A stretch of 64,000 nucleotides of DNA, taken from contig NZ_JACIDB010000005.1 of the NCBI RefSeq assembly GCF_014196115.1, positions 62,001-126,000 on the forward strand, read 5' to 3'. This document shows, piece after piece, positions 7,635-15,967 of the stretch. The DNA is from Sphingomonas aquatilis. Its GTDB lineage: Bacteria; Pseudomonadota; Alphaproteobacteria; Sphingomonadales; Sphingomonadaceae. Each line of letters begins with the position of its first letter. The first letter of the stretch is position 1. Under the pieces are notes generated by a model, which saw only the letters and a program-made list of their open reading frames with translations, was not told the origin of the DNA and did no database searches. The translations under genes and the position numbers were made by a program.

Positions 7635-8687
7635 ATGACCTCGGTGTGGGACCTTCCCGACTTTGACCATCATGAGGGCGTCCACGCCTTCACCGATCGC
7701 GAATCGGGCCTGCGCGCGATTATCGCGGTCCATTCGACCCACCTCGGCCCGGCAGCGGGTGGCGCGCGCTTCTGGCATTACGCTTCGGGCGACCTTGCCG
7801 TCACCGATGCGCTGCGCCTGTCGCGCGGCATGAGCTTCAAGAACGCCATGGCGGGCCTCGCGCTCGGCGGCGGCAAGGGCGTGATCCTGGCCGACAAGCC
7901 CGGTGCGATCATCCCCGAGGCGCAGCTCAAGGCGTTCGGCCACGCGGTCGAATCGCTCGGTGGCCGCTACGTCACCGCCGAGGACGTCGGCATGTCCGAA
8001 GCGCGCATGAAGGTAATCGCGGGCGAGACGAAGTACGTCAGCGGCCTGCCGGTCGAAAGCGGCGCGGCGGGCGGCGACCCCGGCCCGTACACCGCGCACG
8101 GCGTCTATCTGGGCGTCAAGGCGGCGGCGAAGCGCGGCCTCGGCACCGACGACATGAAGGGCGTGCATGTCGCGATCCAGGGCGTTGGCTCGGTCGGTGG
8201 CGGCCTTGCCAAGCTGCTGGCGAAGGACGGCGCGCGCCTGACGCTTGCCGACGTCGATGCGGCCCGTGCGGCGGCGCTGGCGGCGGAACTGGGCGGCGAG
8301 ACGGTCGCAGCCGGTGCGATCCTCGGCGTTGAGGCGGATATCTTCAGCCCGAACGCGCTGGGCGCGATCCTGACCGAAGCGACCATCCCGACGCTGACCG
8401 CCAAGGTCGTCGCAGGCGGCGCGAACAATCAGCTCGCCACGCGCGAGGATTACGATCGCCTGCACGATCGCGGCATCCTGTATGCCCCTGATTACGTCAT
8501 CAACGCCGGCGGCATCATCAACGTCGGCCTCGAATATCTGGGGCAGGGCGACGAAGCCGAAGTGATGGCGCGCATCGCCAAGATCCCGGCACGCCTGAAC
8601 GAGGTGTGGGACGAAAGCGAACGCACCGGACGCCCCGCTGCCGAGGTCGCCGACACGATCGCGCAGCGCCTGATCGGCCGCGGCTGA
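7635..8687 (+). CDS. Leu/Phe/Val-type amino-acid dehydrogenase
   Basis: NAD-dependent oxidative deamination of a branched-chain or hydrophobic amino acid to its 2-oxo acid. The Glu/Leu/Phe/Val dehydrogenase N-domain has the catalytic lysine in GLALGGGKGVI and the AEDVGMS motif. The C-terminal Rossmann part shows VAIQGVGSVGGGLAKLL. The length of 350 residues matches leucine or phenylalanine dehydrogenases rather than glutamate dehydrogenase (about 420+). ATG 7635 is preceded by GGAGCAGG; ATG 7623 has no ribosome site because the palindrome abuts it. Substrate is not decidable by eye. Confidence 0.92.
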   Translation: MTSVWDLPDFDHHEGVHAFTDRESGLRAIIAVHSTHLGPAAGGARFWHYASGDLAVTDALRLSRGMSFKNAMAGLALGGGKGVILADKPGAIIPEAQLKAFGHAVESLGGRYVTAEDVGMSEARMKVIAGETKYVSGLPVESGAAGGDPGPYTAHGVYLGVKAAAKRGLGTDDMKGVHVAIQGVGSVGGGLAKLLAKDGARLTLADVDAARAAALAAELGGETVAAGAILGVEADIFSPNALGAILTEATIPTLTAKVVAGGANNQLATREDYDRLHDRGILYAPDYVINAGGIINVGLEYLGQGDEAEVMARIAKIPARLNEVWDESERTGRPAAEVADTIAQRLIGRG

Positions 8688-8825
8688 TAGGCCTCGGTTA
8701 ATCGGCTTGGACGTTTTTGCCGACACCGGCGATGCGCTGCCGCCGGTGTTGGTCCAAAGACCGACGGCGCCGCTACAACCGACGGGATGACGGCGGCTGC
8801 AAAGCTGCTATGACACTGGGCGACT

Positions 8826-9551
8826 GTGCCGACCCTTCATGCCCTTGCCAATCCCGCCCGCTTCCTGAAGCTCGCCCGCGTGCTGACGCCGGCGCTGCTG
8901 TGGGCGGGCGTCGCGCTGATCGCGGTCGGCTGCTGGGCCGGCCTGACGCAAAGCCCGCGGGACTATCTGCAGGGGGACAGCGTCCGCATCCTCTACATCC
9001 ATGTGCCTGCCGCCTGGCTCGGCATGGGCGGCTGGAGCGGCCTTGCGATCAGCAGCATCGCCTTTCTCGTCTGGCGGCATCCGCTGGCCGACGTGGCGGC
9101 GCGCGCGATCGCCTTGCCGGGGGCGATGTTCGCCGCCGTCTGCCTCGTCACCGGATCGATATGGGGGCGGCCGACCTGGGGGACGTGGTGGCAGTGGGAC
9201 GGGCGGCTGACGTCGATGTTACTGCTGTTCTTCGTCTATTGCGGCTATATGGCGCTCGCCCGCGCCGATGCGGAACGCGGCGGCGATGGGCGTATTCCCG
9301 CTCTGTACGGCATTGCCGGCACCGTGTTGCTGCCGATCATCCGCTATTCGGTGATCTGGTGGAACACGCTGCACCAGGGGCCGTCGATCGGCCTCACCGG
9401 TTCGAGCATCGCGGGCAGCATCCTGTGGCCGCTGGGCTTTACGATGGCAGGCTTCACCGCGCTGTTCGCCGCGATCGTCCTGATGCGCATGCGGACGACG
9501 CTTGCGCGGACCAAGGCCGAAGCACGGATGCGGCGGATGGCGCGGGCATGA
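8826..9551 (+). CDS. ccmC: Haem export/handling protein CcmC
   Basis: Inner-membrane haem-handling protein of cytochrome c maturation System I; it presents haem to CcmE on the periplasmic side. The 241-residue protein has six predicted membrane helices, and the tryptophan-rich haem loop WGTWWQWDGRLTS is clear. The start is GTG 8826. It begins a run ccmC-D-E-F-G-H-I with start-stop overlaps throughout. ccmA and ccmB, encoding the ABC part, are not in this window. Confidence 0.97.
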   Translation: MPTLHALANPARFLKLARVLTPALLWAGVALIAVGCWAGLTQSPRDYLQGDSVRILYIHVPAAWLGMGGWSGLAISSIAFLVWRHPLADVAARAIALPGAMFAAVCLVTGSIWGRPTWGTWWQWDGRLTSMLLLFFVYCGYMALARADAERGGDGRIPALYGIAGTVLLPIIRYSVIWWNTLHQGPSIGLTGSSIAGSILWPLGFTMAGFTALFAAIVLMRMRTTLARTKAEARMRRMARA

Positions 9552-9652
9552 ACCACTGGCCGTTCATCGTCGCGGCGTATGCCGTCACGCTCGGCGCGGC
9601 GGGTGCGCTGACGCTCGTCAGCTATATCGCGATGAAGCGCGCCGAGAAATGA
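9548..9652 (+). CDS. ccmD: Haem exporter protein CcmD
   Basis: 34-residue single-span membrane protein (MNHWPFIVAAYAVTLGAAGA and a basic end KRAEK), the size and topology of CcmD, which helps release holo-CcmE from CcmC and CcmAB. It overlaps ccmC and ccmE by 4 nt each (ATGA). Position between ccmC and ccmE is diagnostic, since CcmD sequence is poorly conserved. Confidence 0.93.
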   Translation: MNHWPFIVAAYAVTLGAAGALTLVSYIAMKRAEK

Positions 9653-10095
9653 AGGCGAAGCATCAACGGCTGACGCTCGTGCTGCTGGGCCTCGCCGCGG
9701 TGATCGCGGCGGCGCTGCTCGCCATGTCCGCGCTGAAGGATCAGGCGTCGTTCTTCTACGCGCCGTCCGACGTCGCCAAACAGGGCCTGCCGCTCGGTCG
9801 CGCGGTGCGCCTCGGTGGCATGGTGCAGGCCGGGTCGATCAAGCGGGCGCCCGACGGGGTGACCATCCACTTCGTCGTCGGCGACGGCATCGCGACCACC
9901 CCCGTCACCTTCGCCGGCATCGCGCCCGACCTGTTCCGCGAGCGCTCCGGCGTCGTCGCCGAGGGGCATTTCAACCCCGACGGCAGCTTCACCGCGACCA
10001 ACCTGCTCGCCAAGCACGACGAAAAGTACATGCCGCCCGAACTCGCCGCAAAGGGCGGCAAGGCGATGCACGAGACGCGGACGCTGGAACCATGA
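9649..10095 (+). CDS. ccmE: Haem chaperone CcmE
   Basis: Periplasmic haem chaperone anchored by one N-terminal helix (LTLVLLGLAAVIAAALLAMS). It binds haem covalently through the His of LAKHDEKY, present near residue 122, and passes it to CcmF/H. The 148-residue OB-fold protein is of family size. It starts at the ATG overlapping the ccmD stop and ends overlapping the ccmF start. Confidence 0.97.
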   Translation: MKAKHQRLTLVLLGLAAVIAAALLAMSALKDQASFFYAPSDVAKQGLPLGRAVRLGGMVQAGSIKRAPDGVTIHFVVGDGIATTPVTFAGIAPDLFRERSGVVAEGHFNPDGSFTATNLLAKHDEKYMPPELAAKGGKAMHETRTLEP

Positions 10096-12008
10096 TCGCC
10101 GAGGTCGGCCTTGCCGCCTTATGGCTCGCGGCGGCGCTGGCGGCGTTGCAGCTGGCCCTGGGCGCGATCGGCCTGTCGCGTGGCGGTGCCGAGACGATCG
10201 CCGCGGTCCGGCTCGTCGCGATCGTGCAGGGCGCGCTGGCGCTGCTGGCGATGGCGGTGCTGATCGCGCTGTTCCTCGCGTCCGACATGTCGGTCAAGCT
10301 GGTGGTCGAGAACAGCCATTCGGCCAAGCCGTGGATCTACAAATTCGCCGGCGCCTGGGGCAATCATGAAGGGTCGATGCTGCTCTGGGTGACGATCCTG
10401 GGCCTTGCCGGCGGCGCGGTTGCGGTGCTGGAGCGGCGGCTGCCCGAACGCACATTGATCGCGACGCTTGCTGCGCAGGCGGGGATCGCGCTCGGCTTCT
10501 ACGCCTTCCTGCTGTTCGCCTCCAATCCGTTCGCGCGGCTGCCGATGCCCGCGCGCGACGGCATGGGGCTGAACCCGCTGTTGCAGGACCCCGGTCTCGC
10601 CTTCCATCCGCCGACGTTGTACGTCGGCTATGTCGGCATTTCGGTCGCTTTCTCCTTCGCGGTGGGCGCGCTGATCACGCGGGACGTCGGTCCGGCGTTC
10701 GCGCGGGCGATGCGGCCCTGGGTGCTGGGGGCGTGGGTGTTCCTGACGCTCGGCATTACCGCGGGATCCTATTGGGCCTATTACGAACTCGGCTGGGGTG
10801 GCTGGTGGTTCTGGGACCCGGTCGAGAATGCCTCGCTGATGCCGTGGCTGGCCGCGACCGCCTTGCTCCATTCGGTGACGGTGCTGGCGACGCGCGATGG
10901 CTTGCGGGCGTGGACGGTGATGCTCGCCGTCGTCGCCTTTTCGATGTCGATGATCGGCACCTTCCTGGTCCGCTCCGGCATCCTGACCAGCGTCCACGCC
11001 TTTGCCGTCGATCCGGAGCGCGGCGCCTTCATCCTGGCGCTGCTCGCCATCTATATCGGCGGGGCGCTGGCACTGTTCGCGGCGCGGATCGGCACGGTGC
11101 GCGCGGGCACGACGTTCGAACTGGTCAGCCGCGAAGGGGGATTGGTTCTCAACAATCTGTTGCTGTCGGTCATCCTCGGCATCGTATTGATCGGCACGCT
11201 CTACCCGCTCGTCGCCGCCGGCTTCGAAGTCCAGCTGTCTGTGGGGCCGCCCTTCTTCAACAAGGCGGCGGGCCCGGTCGCGTTGGCGCTCGTCGTCGTC
11301 ATGGCGGCCGGGCCACTGCTGCGCTGGCGGCGGGACAGCGCGAACGCGCTGCTCGAGCGGATGATGTGGCCGGTCGCGGCGGCGGGTTTCACCGGCGCCG
11401 GGCTGGTCGTGCTGGCACCGCCGGGCGTGCTGCCGCTGTTCGGCCTGTCGCTCGCCGCGGGATTGGCGGTGGCGAGCGTGCTGCCGCTGCTCGGCCGCAA
11501 TCCGTGGCGCACGCCGCTGTTCACCTGGGGCATGGTCGTCGCGCATCTCGGCATCGCGGTGAGCCTTGCCGGCATGGCGTGCGATGCCGCCTATACGTCG
11601 GAGACGTTGGTCGCGGCGCGGGTCGGCCAGCCCGTCCATGTCGGTCCCTTCACCGTGCGGCTTCAGGGCGTCCGCCCCGTGATCGGCCAGAATTGGTCGG
11701 CGCTCGAGGCGCGGCTGAGCGCGATCCGCGACGAGGACACGGTGATCCTGCGCCCGCAATCGCGCTTCTTTTCCGACCCGGTCACCACCACCAGCGAAAG
11801 CGCGATCCTGACGCTGTGGGACGGCCAGCTCTATACCGTGCTCGGCCAGCCCGACACGCAGGGGCGCTGGCAGCTCAGGCTATGGTGGAAGCCGTTCGTG
11901 ACGCTGATCTGGCTGGGCGGCGCACTGGTCGCCCTGGGCGGTGCCTTGTCGCTGATCGGTCGCTGGCGGCGCGAGCGGCGTAGCGCGCTGCGCGAGGGCG
12001 TGGCGTGA
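10092..12008 (+). CDS. ccmF: Cytochrome c haem lyase subunit CcmF
   Basis: Large polytopic membrane subunit of the haem lyase that attaches haem to apocytochrome c. The 638-residue protein has many membrane helices, the WWD haem-binding signature GWWFWDPVENASLMPW and conserved periplasmic loops (for example NPLLQDPGLAFHPP). The last ~50 residues form a final helix with a basic tail. It is coupled to ccmE and ccmG by 4-nt overlaps. Confidence 0.97.
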   Translation: MIAEVGLAALWLAAALAALQLALGAIGLSRGGAETIAAVRLVAIVQGALALLAMAVLIALFLASDMSVKLVVENSHSAKPWIYKFAGAWGNHEGSMLLWVTILGLAGGAVAVLERRLPERTLIATLAAQAGIALGFYAFLLFASNPFARLPMPARDGMGLNPLLQDPGLAFHPPTLYVGYVGISVAFSFAVGALITRDVGPAFARAMRPWVLGAWVFLTLGITAGSYWAYYELGWGGWWFWDPVENASLMPWLAATALLHSVTVLATRDGLRAWTVMLAVVAFSMSMIGTFLVRSGILTSVHAFAVDPERGAFILALLAIYIGGALALFAARIGTVRAGTTFELVSREGGLVLNNLLLSVILGIVLIGTLYPLVAAGFEVQLSVGPPFFNKAAGPVALALVVVMAAGPLLRWRRDSANALLERMMWPVAAAGFTGAGLVVLAPPGVLPLFGLSLAAGLAVASVLPLLGRNPWRTPLFTWGMVVAHLGIAVSLAGMACDAAYTSETLVAARVGQPVHVGPFTVRLQGVRPVIGQNWSALEARLSAIRDEDTVILRPQSRFFSDPVTTTSESAILTLWDGQLYTVLGQPDTQGRWQLRLWWKPFVTLIWLGGALVALGGALSLIGRWRRERRSALREGVA

Positions 12009-12523
12009 AGCGCTGGCTGCTCTGGGCGCCGCTCGCCGCGTTCGTCGCGATCGCGGTCGTGGTGGCGTTCGGCCTGTTCCGCCCCGCAGACCGCACCGTC
12101 CGCTCGGCGATGATCGGCAAGCCGCTGCCCGACGTCACCTTGCCCGCCATCGTTCCCGGCAAGCCCGGCAGCGGCGCGCTGACGGGCAAGCCGCGCCTGA
12201 TCAACATTTTCGCGAGCTGGTGCATCCCCTGTATCGCCGAGGCGCCGCAGCTGATGCGTCTAAAGACCCTGGGCGTGCCGATCGAAGGCATCGCGATCCG
12301 CGACACCACGCCCGCGCTCACAGCTTTCCTGCGGCAGAACGGCGACCCCTATGCCAGTATCGGCGATGACCGGCAGAGCGCGGTGCAGCTGGCGCTCGGC
12401 TCGTCCGGCGTGCCGGAAAGCTTCGTGGTCGACGGGCAGGGGCGTATCGTCCTGCAACATGTGGGCGATATCCGTGCGAGCGACGTGGCGGGGATTACCG
12501 CCGCGGTGAAGGCGGCACGATGA
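12005..12523 (+). CDS. ccmG: Thiol:disulfide interchange protein CcmG/DsbE
   Basis: Membrane-anchored thioredoxin-like protein that keeps apocytochrome or CcmH cysteines reduced. An N-terminal anchor (about residues 4-24) precedes a thioredoxin fold with the active site FASWCIPC. The later GVPESFVVDGQGRI stretch is typical of DsbE. The 172 residues match the family. ATGA overlaps join it to ccmF and ccmH. Confidence 0.95.
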   Translation: MKRWLLWAPLAAFVAIAVVVAFGLFRPADRTVRSAMIGKPLPDVTLPAIVPGKPGSGALTGKPRLINIFASWCIPCIAEAPQLMRLKTLGVPIEGIAIRDTTPALTAFLRQNGDPYASIGDDRQSAVQLALGSSGVPESFVVDGQGRIVLQHVGDIRASDVAGITAAVKAAR

Positions 12524-12930
12524 GGGGCTGGGCAATCCTGCTCGCGGCTACGCTCGCCACGCCCGCGCTTGCCGATCCGACGACTCCGCCAGCGGCGCTC
12601 GCCGACACCCAACTGCGCGATCCGGCGCAGGAGGCGAAGGCGCGCGCGTTGATGGAGACGCTGCGCTGTGTCGTCTGTCAGGGCCAGTCGATCGCCGACA
12701 GCGACGCCAGCATGGCGGGCGACATGCGCGCGCTGGTGCGTAGCCGTATCGCCGCGGGGGAGACGCCGCAGGCGATCCGCGCGTGGCTGATCGAACGCTA
12801 TGGCGATTACATCAGTTACGACCCGCCGCTGGGTGCAGCGACGGGCCCGTTATGGGCGGCGCCGTTGGTCTTGCTCGCCATCGGCATCGGGATCGCGCGG
12901 TCGAGCTTCCGGCGGCGGAGGCGCGACTGA
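12520..12930 (+). CDS. ccmH: Cytochrome c maturation protein CcmH (CycL)
   Basis: Periplasmic thiol-redox component of the haem lyase. A signal peptide (residues 1-18, ending ALA) is followed by the defining motif LRCVVCQGQSI and a three-helix domain. A C-terminal membrane anchor (LWAAPLVLLAIGIGIA) and basic tail complete the 136 residues. This is the short CcmH form; the TPR part is encoded by the next gene. Overlaps of 4 nt with ccmG and 1 nt with the following gene. Confidence 0.96.
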   Translation: MRGWAILLAATLATPALADPTTPPAALADTQLRDPAQEAKARALMETLRCVVCQGQSIADSDASMAGDMRALVRSRIAAGETPQAIRAWLIERYGDYISYDPPLGAATGPLWAAPLVLLAIGIGIARSSFRRRRRD

Positions 12931-13562
12931 TGGGCTGGATCGCGCTTCTGCTGATCGCTGGGGCGAGCTTCGCGGCGCTCGTCGCGCTGCGCGTCGACCG
13001 ACGGCTATGGTCGATGGTCGGCGCCGCGTTGATGCTCGGCGCGGCAGGCTATGCGTGGCAGGGCAGTCCGATGCGGCCCGGCGCCGCGCCGCGGAGCAAT
13101 GCGGCGCTGCAAGCCGATGATCCCGAACTCGTCACGCTGCGCGATGCGATGTTCGGCCGCTTCACCGCCGATGGCACCTATCTGATCGCGGCCGACGCGC
13201 TCGCTCGGTCCGGCGACCGACGGTCTGCGGTGATCGCGCTTTTGGGCGGGATCAACCGCTATCGCAGCAGCGCGATGCTGTGGACCGCGCTGGGTACGAC
13301 CATGGCCGCGCATGACCGCGACGTGGTGTCGCCGCCCGCCCTCTTTGCGTTCCAGCAGGCGATGCGCCTCGCACCCGATCATCCGGGGCCGCGATTCTTC
13401 CTGGGGCTCGCCTATATCCGCGCGGGCGAGTTTCAGCTGGCACGGCGCTATTGGGCGCAGGCGCTCGCGCTGACGCCGGAGCGAGCATCCTATCGCAAGG
13501 ATATTGCCGTCCGGCTCGCCTTGCTCGACCGCCTGCTCGCCCGGCAGGCGCCCGCGCGCTAG
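12930..13562 (+). CDS. ccmI: TPR-containing cytochrome c maturation protein, CcmI-like
   Basis: Probable apocytochrome c chaperone. Two short N-terminal membrane helices (about residues 2-18 and 28-44) are followed by a TPR-like region, for example GDRRSAVIALLGGI and GPRFFLGLAYIRAGEFQLAR, the CcmI/CycH layout. It is 210 residues, shorter than typical CcmI (about 300-400). ATG 12930 overlaps the ccmH stop by one base. The stop overlaps the convergent phospholipase D gene's stop by 4 bp (CTAG read on both strands). Confidence 0.85.
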   Translation: MGWIALLLIAGASFAALVALRVDRRLWSMVGAALMLGAAGYAWQGSPMRPGAAPRSNAALQADDPELVTLRDAMFGRFTADGTYLIAADALARSGDRRSAVIALLGGINRYRSSAMLWTALGTTMAAHDRDVVSPPALFAFQQAMRLAPDHPGPRFFLGLAYIRAGEFQLARRYWAQALALTPERASYRKDIAVRLALLDRLLARQAPAR

Positions 13563-14998
13563 CGTCGTTTCAGCCGCCCGCGGAACAGCCCGCGGTGGGT
13601 GGTCGCTTCGAACATCTCGCCCGGTCCTTCGGGGTCCAGAATCTCATTGTCGGCCAGCCATTCCTGCACGCCGTCCAGGTCTGGCACCTCATAGGGCCGC
13701 AGCGATCGGCCGGGGCCCCGCAGCCGCTCGATCGTTGCGATCAGTGAGCCCGTCTCGGCGATCGTCGCTGCCACCGTGGCGGGGGATGCGCCTAGATGCT
13801 CGGCCATCAGGTCGGCACGGGCATCCGCGATGGTTGCCTCCAGTCCGCGGCCGGGATGCCGGGCCGCATCCACGACGACGTCGCATTCGGTATCGAGCCG
13901 CAGCGAGCGATTGTTGATGTTCGCCGATCCGATCCGCAACTGCGTGTCGTCGATGATCGTGATCTTGGCATGGCAATAGATCGCCGTGCCGCCTTGCGTG
14001 AAGGGATGGTACAGCCGCAGCCGCCCGTGCCGGTCGCGCCGCCGCAGCGTTTCGACCAGCCGGGCGCGCGCCGTGTCCATCGCGATCGGCTCCAGCCAGC
14101 CTTGCGCGGTCAGCGGATTGACGATGACGATCTCCAGGCCGTCCTCCTCATCCAGCCGCGCCGCGATCGCCTCCGCAATGCGGCGCGAGGCGAAATACTG
14201 GCTTTCGCAATAGATGTGTCGGCGTGCGGCCCGGATCTGGTCGAGGAACAGCGCTTCCACCTCGGTCACCGGCGCCTCTCCCGGCATCTCGGGCTGGCTG
14301 CGCGCGATGCCGACGTCGACGTTCTCGAACGTCGGCGCGAGCGAGCCCGGCCAGCAGGACACCTCGCCTTCGACCGGCGCCAGCCGATGCGTCGTCGCAA
14401 GTCGCCAGCGGTTGCGGCACAATTCGGCGAGCGCCGCCGCGGCCGGGCCGGTGATCGCGGTCGTCGCATCGTGCCACGGCTTGTAGAGCCCGCCGCCCGG
14501 CAGGCGCCGTCCGGGATCGTCGTCGCGATGCGCACGCGTGTCCCAGCGTTCCGCGGTCATGTCGATCCCGCCGCAAAAGGCAAGGCAGTCGTCGATCGAG
14601 ACGATCTTCTGGTGATGCGACGATCCGGTCGGGTGATGGGCGTCGAGCTTCACGTGGATGCGCGGATGCCGTGCCCACTTCCACACGGTAAACAGCGTCT
14701 TGCCGCGAAAGATCGACTTCAGCGCGCCGATGTCCCAGCGCAGCAGATACAGCTCCAGCTCCGGATTGCGCTCGACGAGCCAATAGAGGATATCGCCGAC
14801 CGTCTCCGGCCCGTCGACCTCCACGCCGTCGCCCACCAGCGGGATGCGCGCGTCGAAATCCCAGCCGACCAGCATGATGCGCTTCTTCGCCGCGGCGAAG
14901 GCTTCGCGGGCGACGCCGAAATAACGGTCGGCATCGACGATCACCGACAGGCGGTTCGCCCGCTCGATCCGCCAGACATTGCGATCCGGTTCGAGCAT
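13559..14998 (-). CDS. Phospholipase D / cardiolipin synthase family protein
   Basis: Phosphatidyltransferase or phosphodiesterase with two HKD motifs: HHQKIVSIDD in the first half and CHAKITIIDD near residue 360, followed by GSANINNRSLRLDTE. Catalysis by paired His residues is the family mechanism; the substrate (cardiolipin synthesis or phospholipid cleavage) is not clear. The frame opens at 15052, but ATG 14998 (MLEPDRNVWRIE) has AGGGGGA about 9 nt upstream, giving 479 residues. No signal peptide is seen. It is divergent from the Crp/Fnr regulator. Confidence 0.9.
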   Translation of the reverse strand: MLEPDRNVWRIERANRLSVIVDADRYFGVAREAFAAAKKRIMLVGWDFDARIPLVGDGVEVDGPETVGDILYWLVERNPELELYLLRWDIGALKSIFRGKTLFTVWKWARHPRIHVKLDAHHPTGSSHHQKIVSIDDCLAFCGGIDMTAERWDTRAHRDDDPGRRLPGGGLYKPWHDATTAITGPAAAALAELCRNRWRLATTHRLAPVEGEVSCWPGSLAPTFENVDVGIARSQPEMPGEAPVTEVEALFLDQIRAARRHIYCESQYFASRRIAEAIAARLDEEDGLEIVIVNPLTAQGWLEPIAMDTARARLVETLRRRDRHGRLRLYHPFTQGGTAIYCHAKITIIDDTQLRIGSANINNRSLRLDTECDVVVDAARHPGRGLEATIADARADLMAEHLGASPATVAATIAETGSLIATIERLRGPGRSLRPYEVPDLDGVQEWLADNEILDPEGPGEMFEATTHRGLFRGRLKRR

Positions 14999-15165
14999 TT
15001 GGCCATATCCCCCTGTTTTATATGTCACGCACCCCATGCGGCATACGGGCATCGCGGATCAACTGTTCCGCCCTCGCATCGAAACGGGGGGAGGGGGCAA
15101 GTGTTCCGAAAACAGCTGCGGTCGATCTGGGAACGTTACGCCCCCGATCCGTGTTTGACAGGGTC

Positions 15166-15960
15166 ATGATCGATGATGCTGTTCGCGCCTTGCCCCGATC
15201 TGACGCGCTCGGGCGCTTTCCCCTCACCGGCCGCTTCCTGATGGGGCGGGGGCGCGAGCGCCTTTCGATCGAGGAGCAGCGCATCCTGGAAGATGCCGTC
15301 CAGACGGTGAAGGACTTCCCCGCGCGCCAGCATCTGGTGCGCCGGGGCGAGCGGCTCAAACAAAGCATGTTGCTCGTCGACGGCTATATCACCCGCTACA
15401 TGGACGATCGCGAAGGGTATCGGCAGCTGGTGTCGGTTCACGTGCCCGGTGACTTCGTCGATCTGCACGGTTTCCCGACCGGGCGGCTCGATCACGATAT
15501 TGGCACGCTGGGGCCGGTAAAGGTGGCGCTCTACGATCACCAGACGCTCACGGCGATCACCGACCGGCATCCGCATCTTACGCGGGTGCTATGGTTCTCG
15601 ACGCTGCTCGACGCGGCGATGCACCGGGAATGGATTTTCCGGCTCGGGCGACTGGGGGCCGACGGGCGGCTGGCGCATTTCTTCTGCGAACTGAATGCCC
15701 GTCTGACCATGGTGGGGCTGGCGCAGGCCGGGCGGTTCGAGCTGCCGCTGACCCAGCCCGATCTGGCGGAGGCGTGCGGCCTGACCGGCGTCCACGTCAA
15801 TCGCGTGTTGCGTGATCTGCGTGAGCGCAACCTGCTGGTTTTCCGCAACGGTCACGTCGAAATTCTCGATCTGAGCGGTCTTGCCGCCGTCGCCGAATTC
15901 GAAAGCGATTATCTGTATTCCGACATGGGGAATTGGGCGACCGCCGTACCGCAGGTCTGA
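15166..15960 (+). CDS. Crp/Fnr family transcriptional regulator
   Basis: Cyclic-nucleotide-binding-type beta-barrel (about residues 30-150) followed by a winged helix-turn-helix (LTQPDLAEACGLTGVHVNRV, about residues 200-220). There is no N-terminal cysteine cluster as in Fnr, so oxygen sensing by an Fe-S cluster is unlikely; the effector is unknown. I prefer ATG 15166 (MIDDAVRALPRSD) to the upstream ATG 15022, which would add 48 residues without family features. It ends 7 bp from the convergent histidine kinase gene. Confidence 0.88.
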   Translation: MIDDAVRALPRSDALGRFPLTGRFLMGRGRERLSIEEQRILEDAVQTVKDFPARQHLVRRGERLKQSMLLVDGYITRYMDDREGYRQLVSVHVPGDFVDLHGFPTGRLDHDIGTLGPVKVALYDHQTLTAITDRHPHLTRVLWFSTLLDAAMHREWIFRLGRLGADGRLAHFFCELNARLTMVGLAQAGRFELPLTQPDLAEACGLTGVHVNRVLRDLRERNLLVFRNGHVEILDLSGLAAVAEFESDYLYSDMGNWATAVPQV

Positions 15961-15967
15961 CGGCGGA

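Noticed and set aside
8723-8749. Hairpin ACACCGGCG/CGCCGGTGT after the amino-acid dehydrogenase as an intrinsic terminator
   Set aside because: The stem is perfect, but no T-run follows on the plus strand; the five Ts lie before it and would be As after it on the minus strand.
10119-11759. 546-codon minus-strand open frame opposite ccmF
   Set aside because: Composition is Arg/Gln/His-rich with no domain, as expected from the antisense of a hydrophobic gene.
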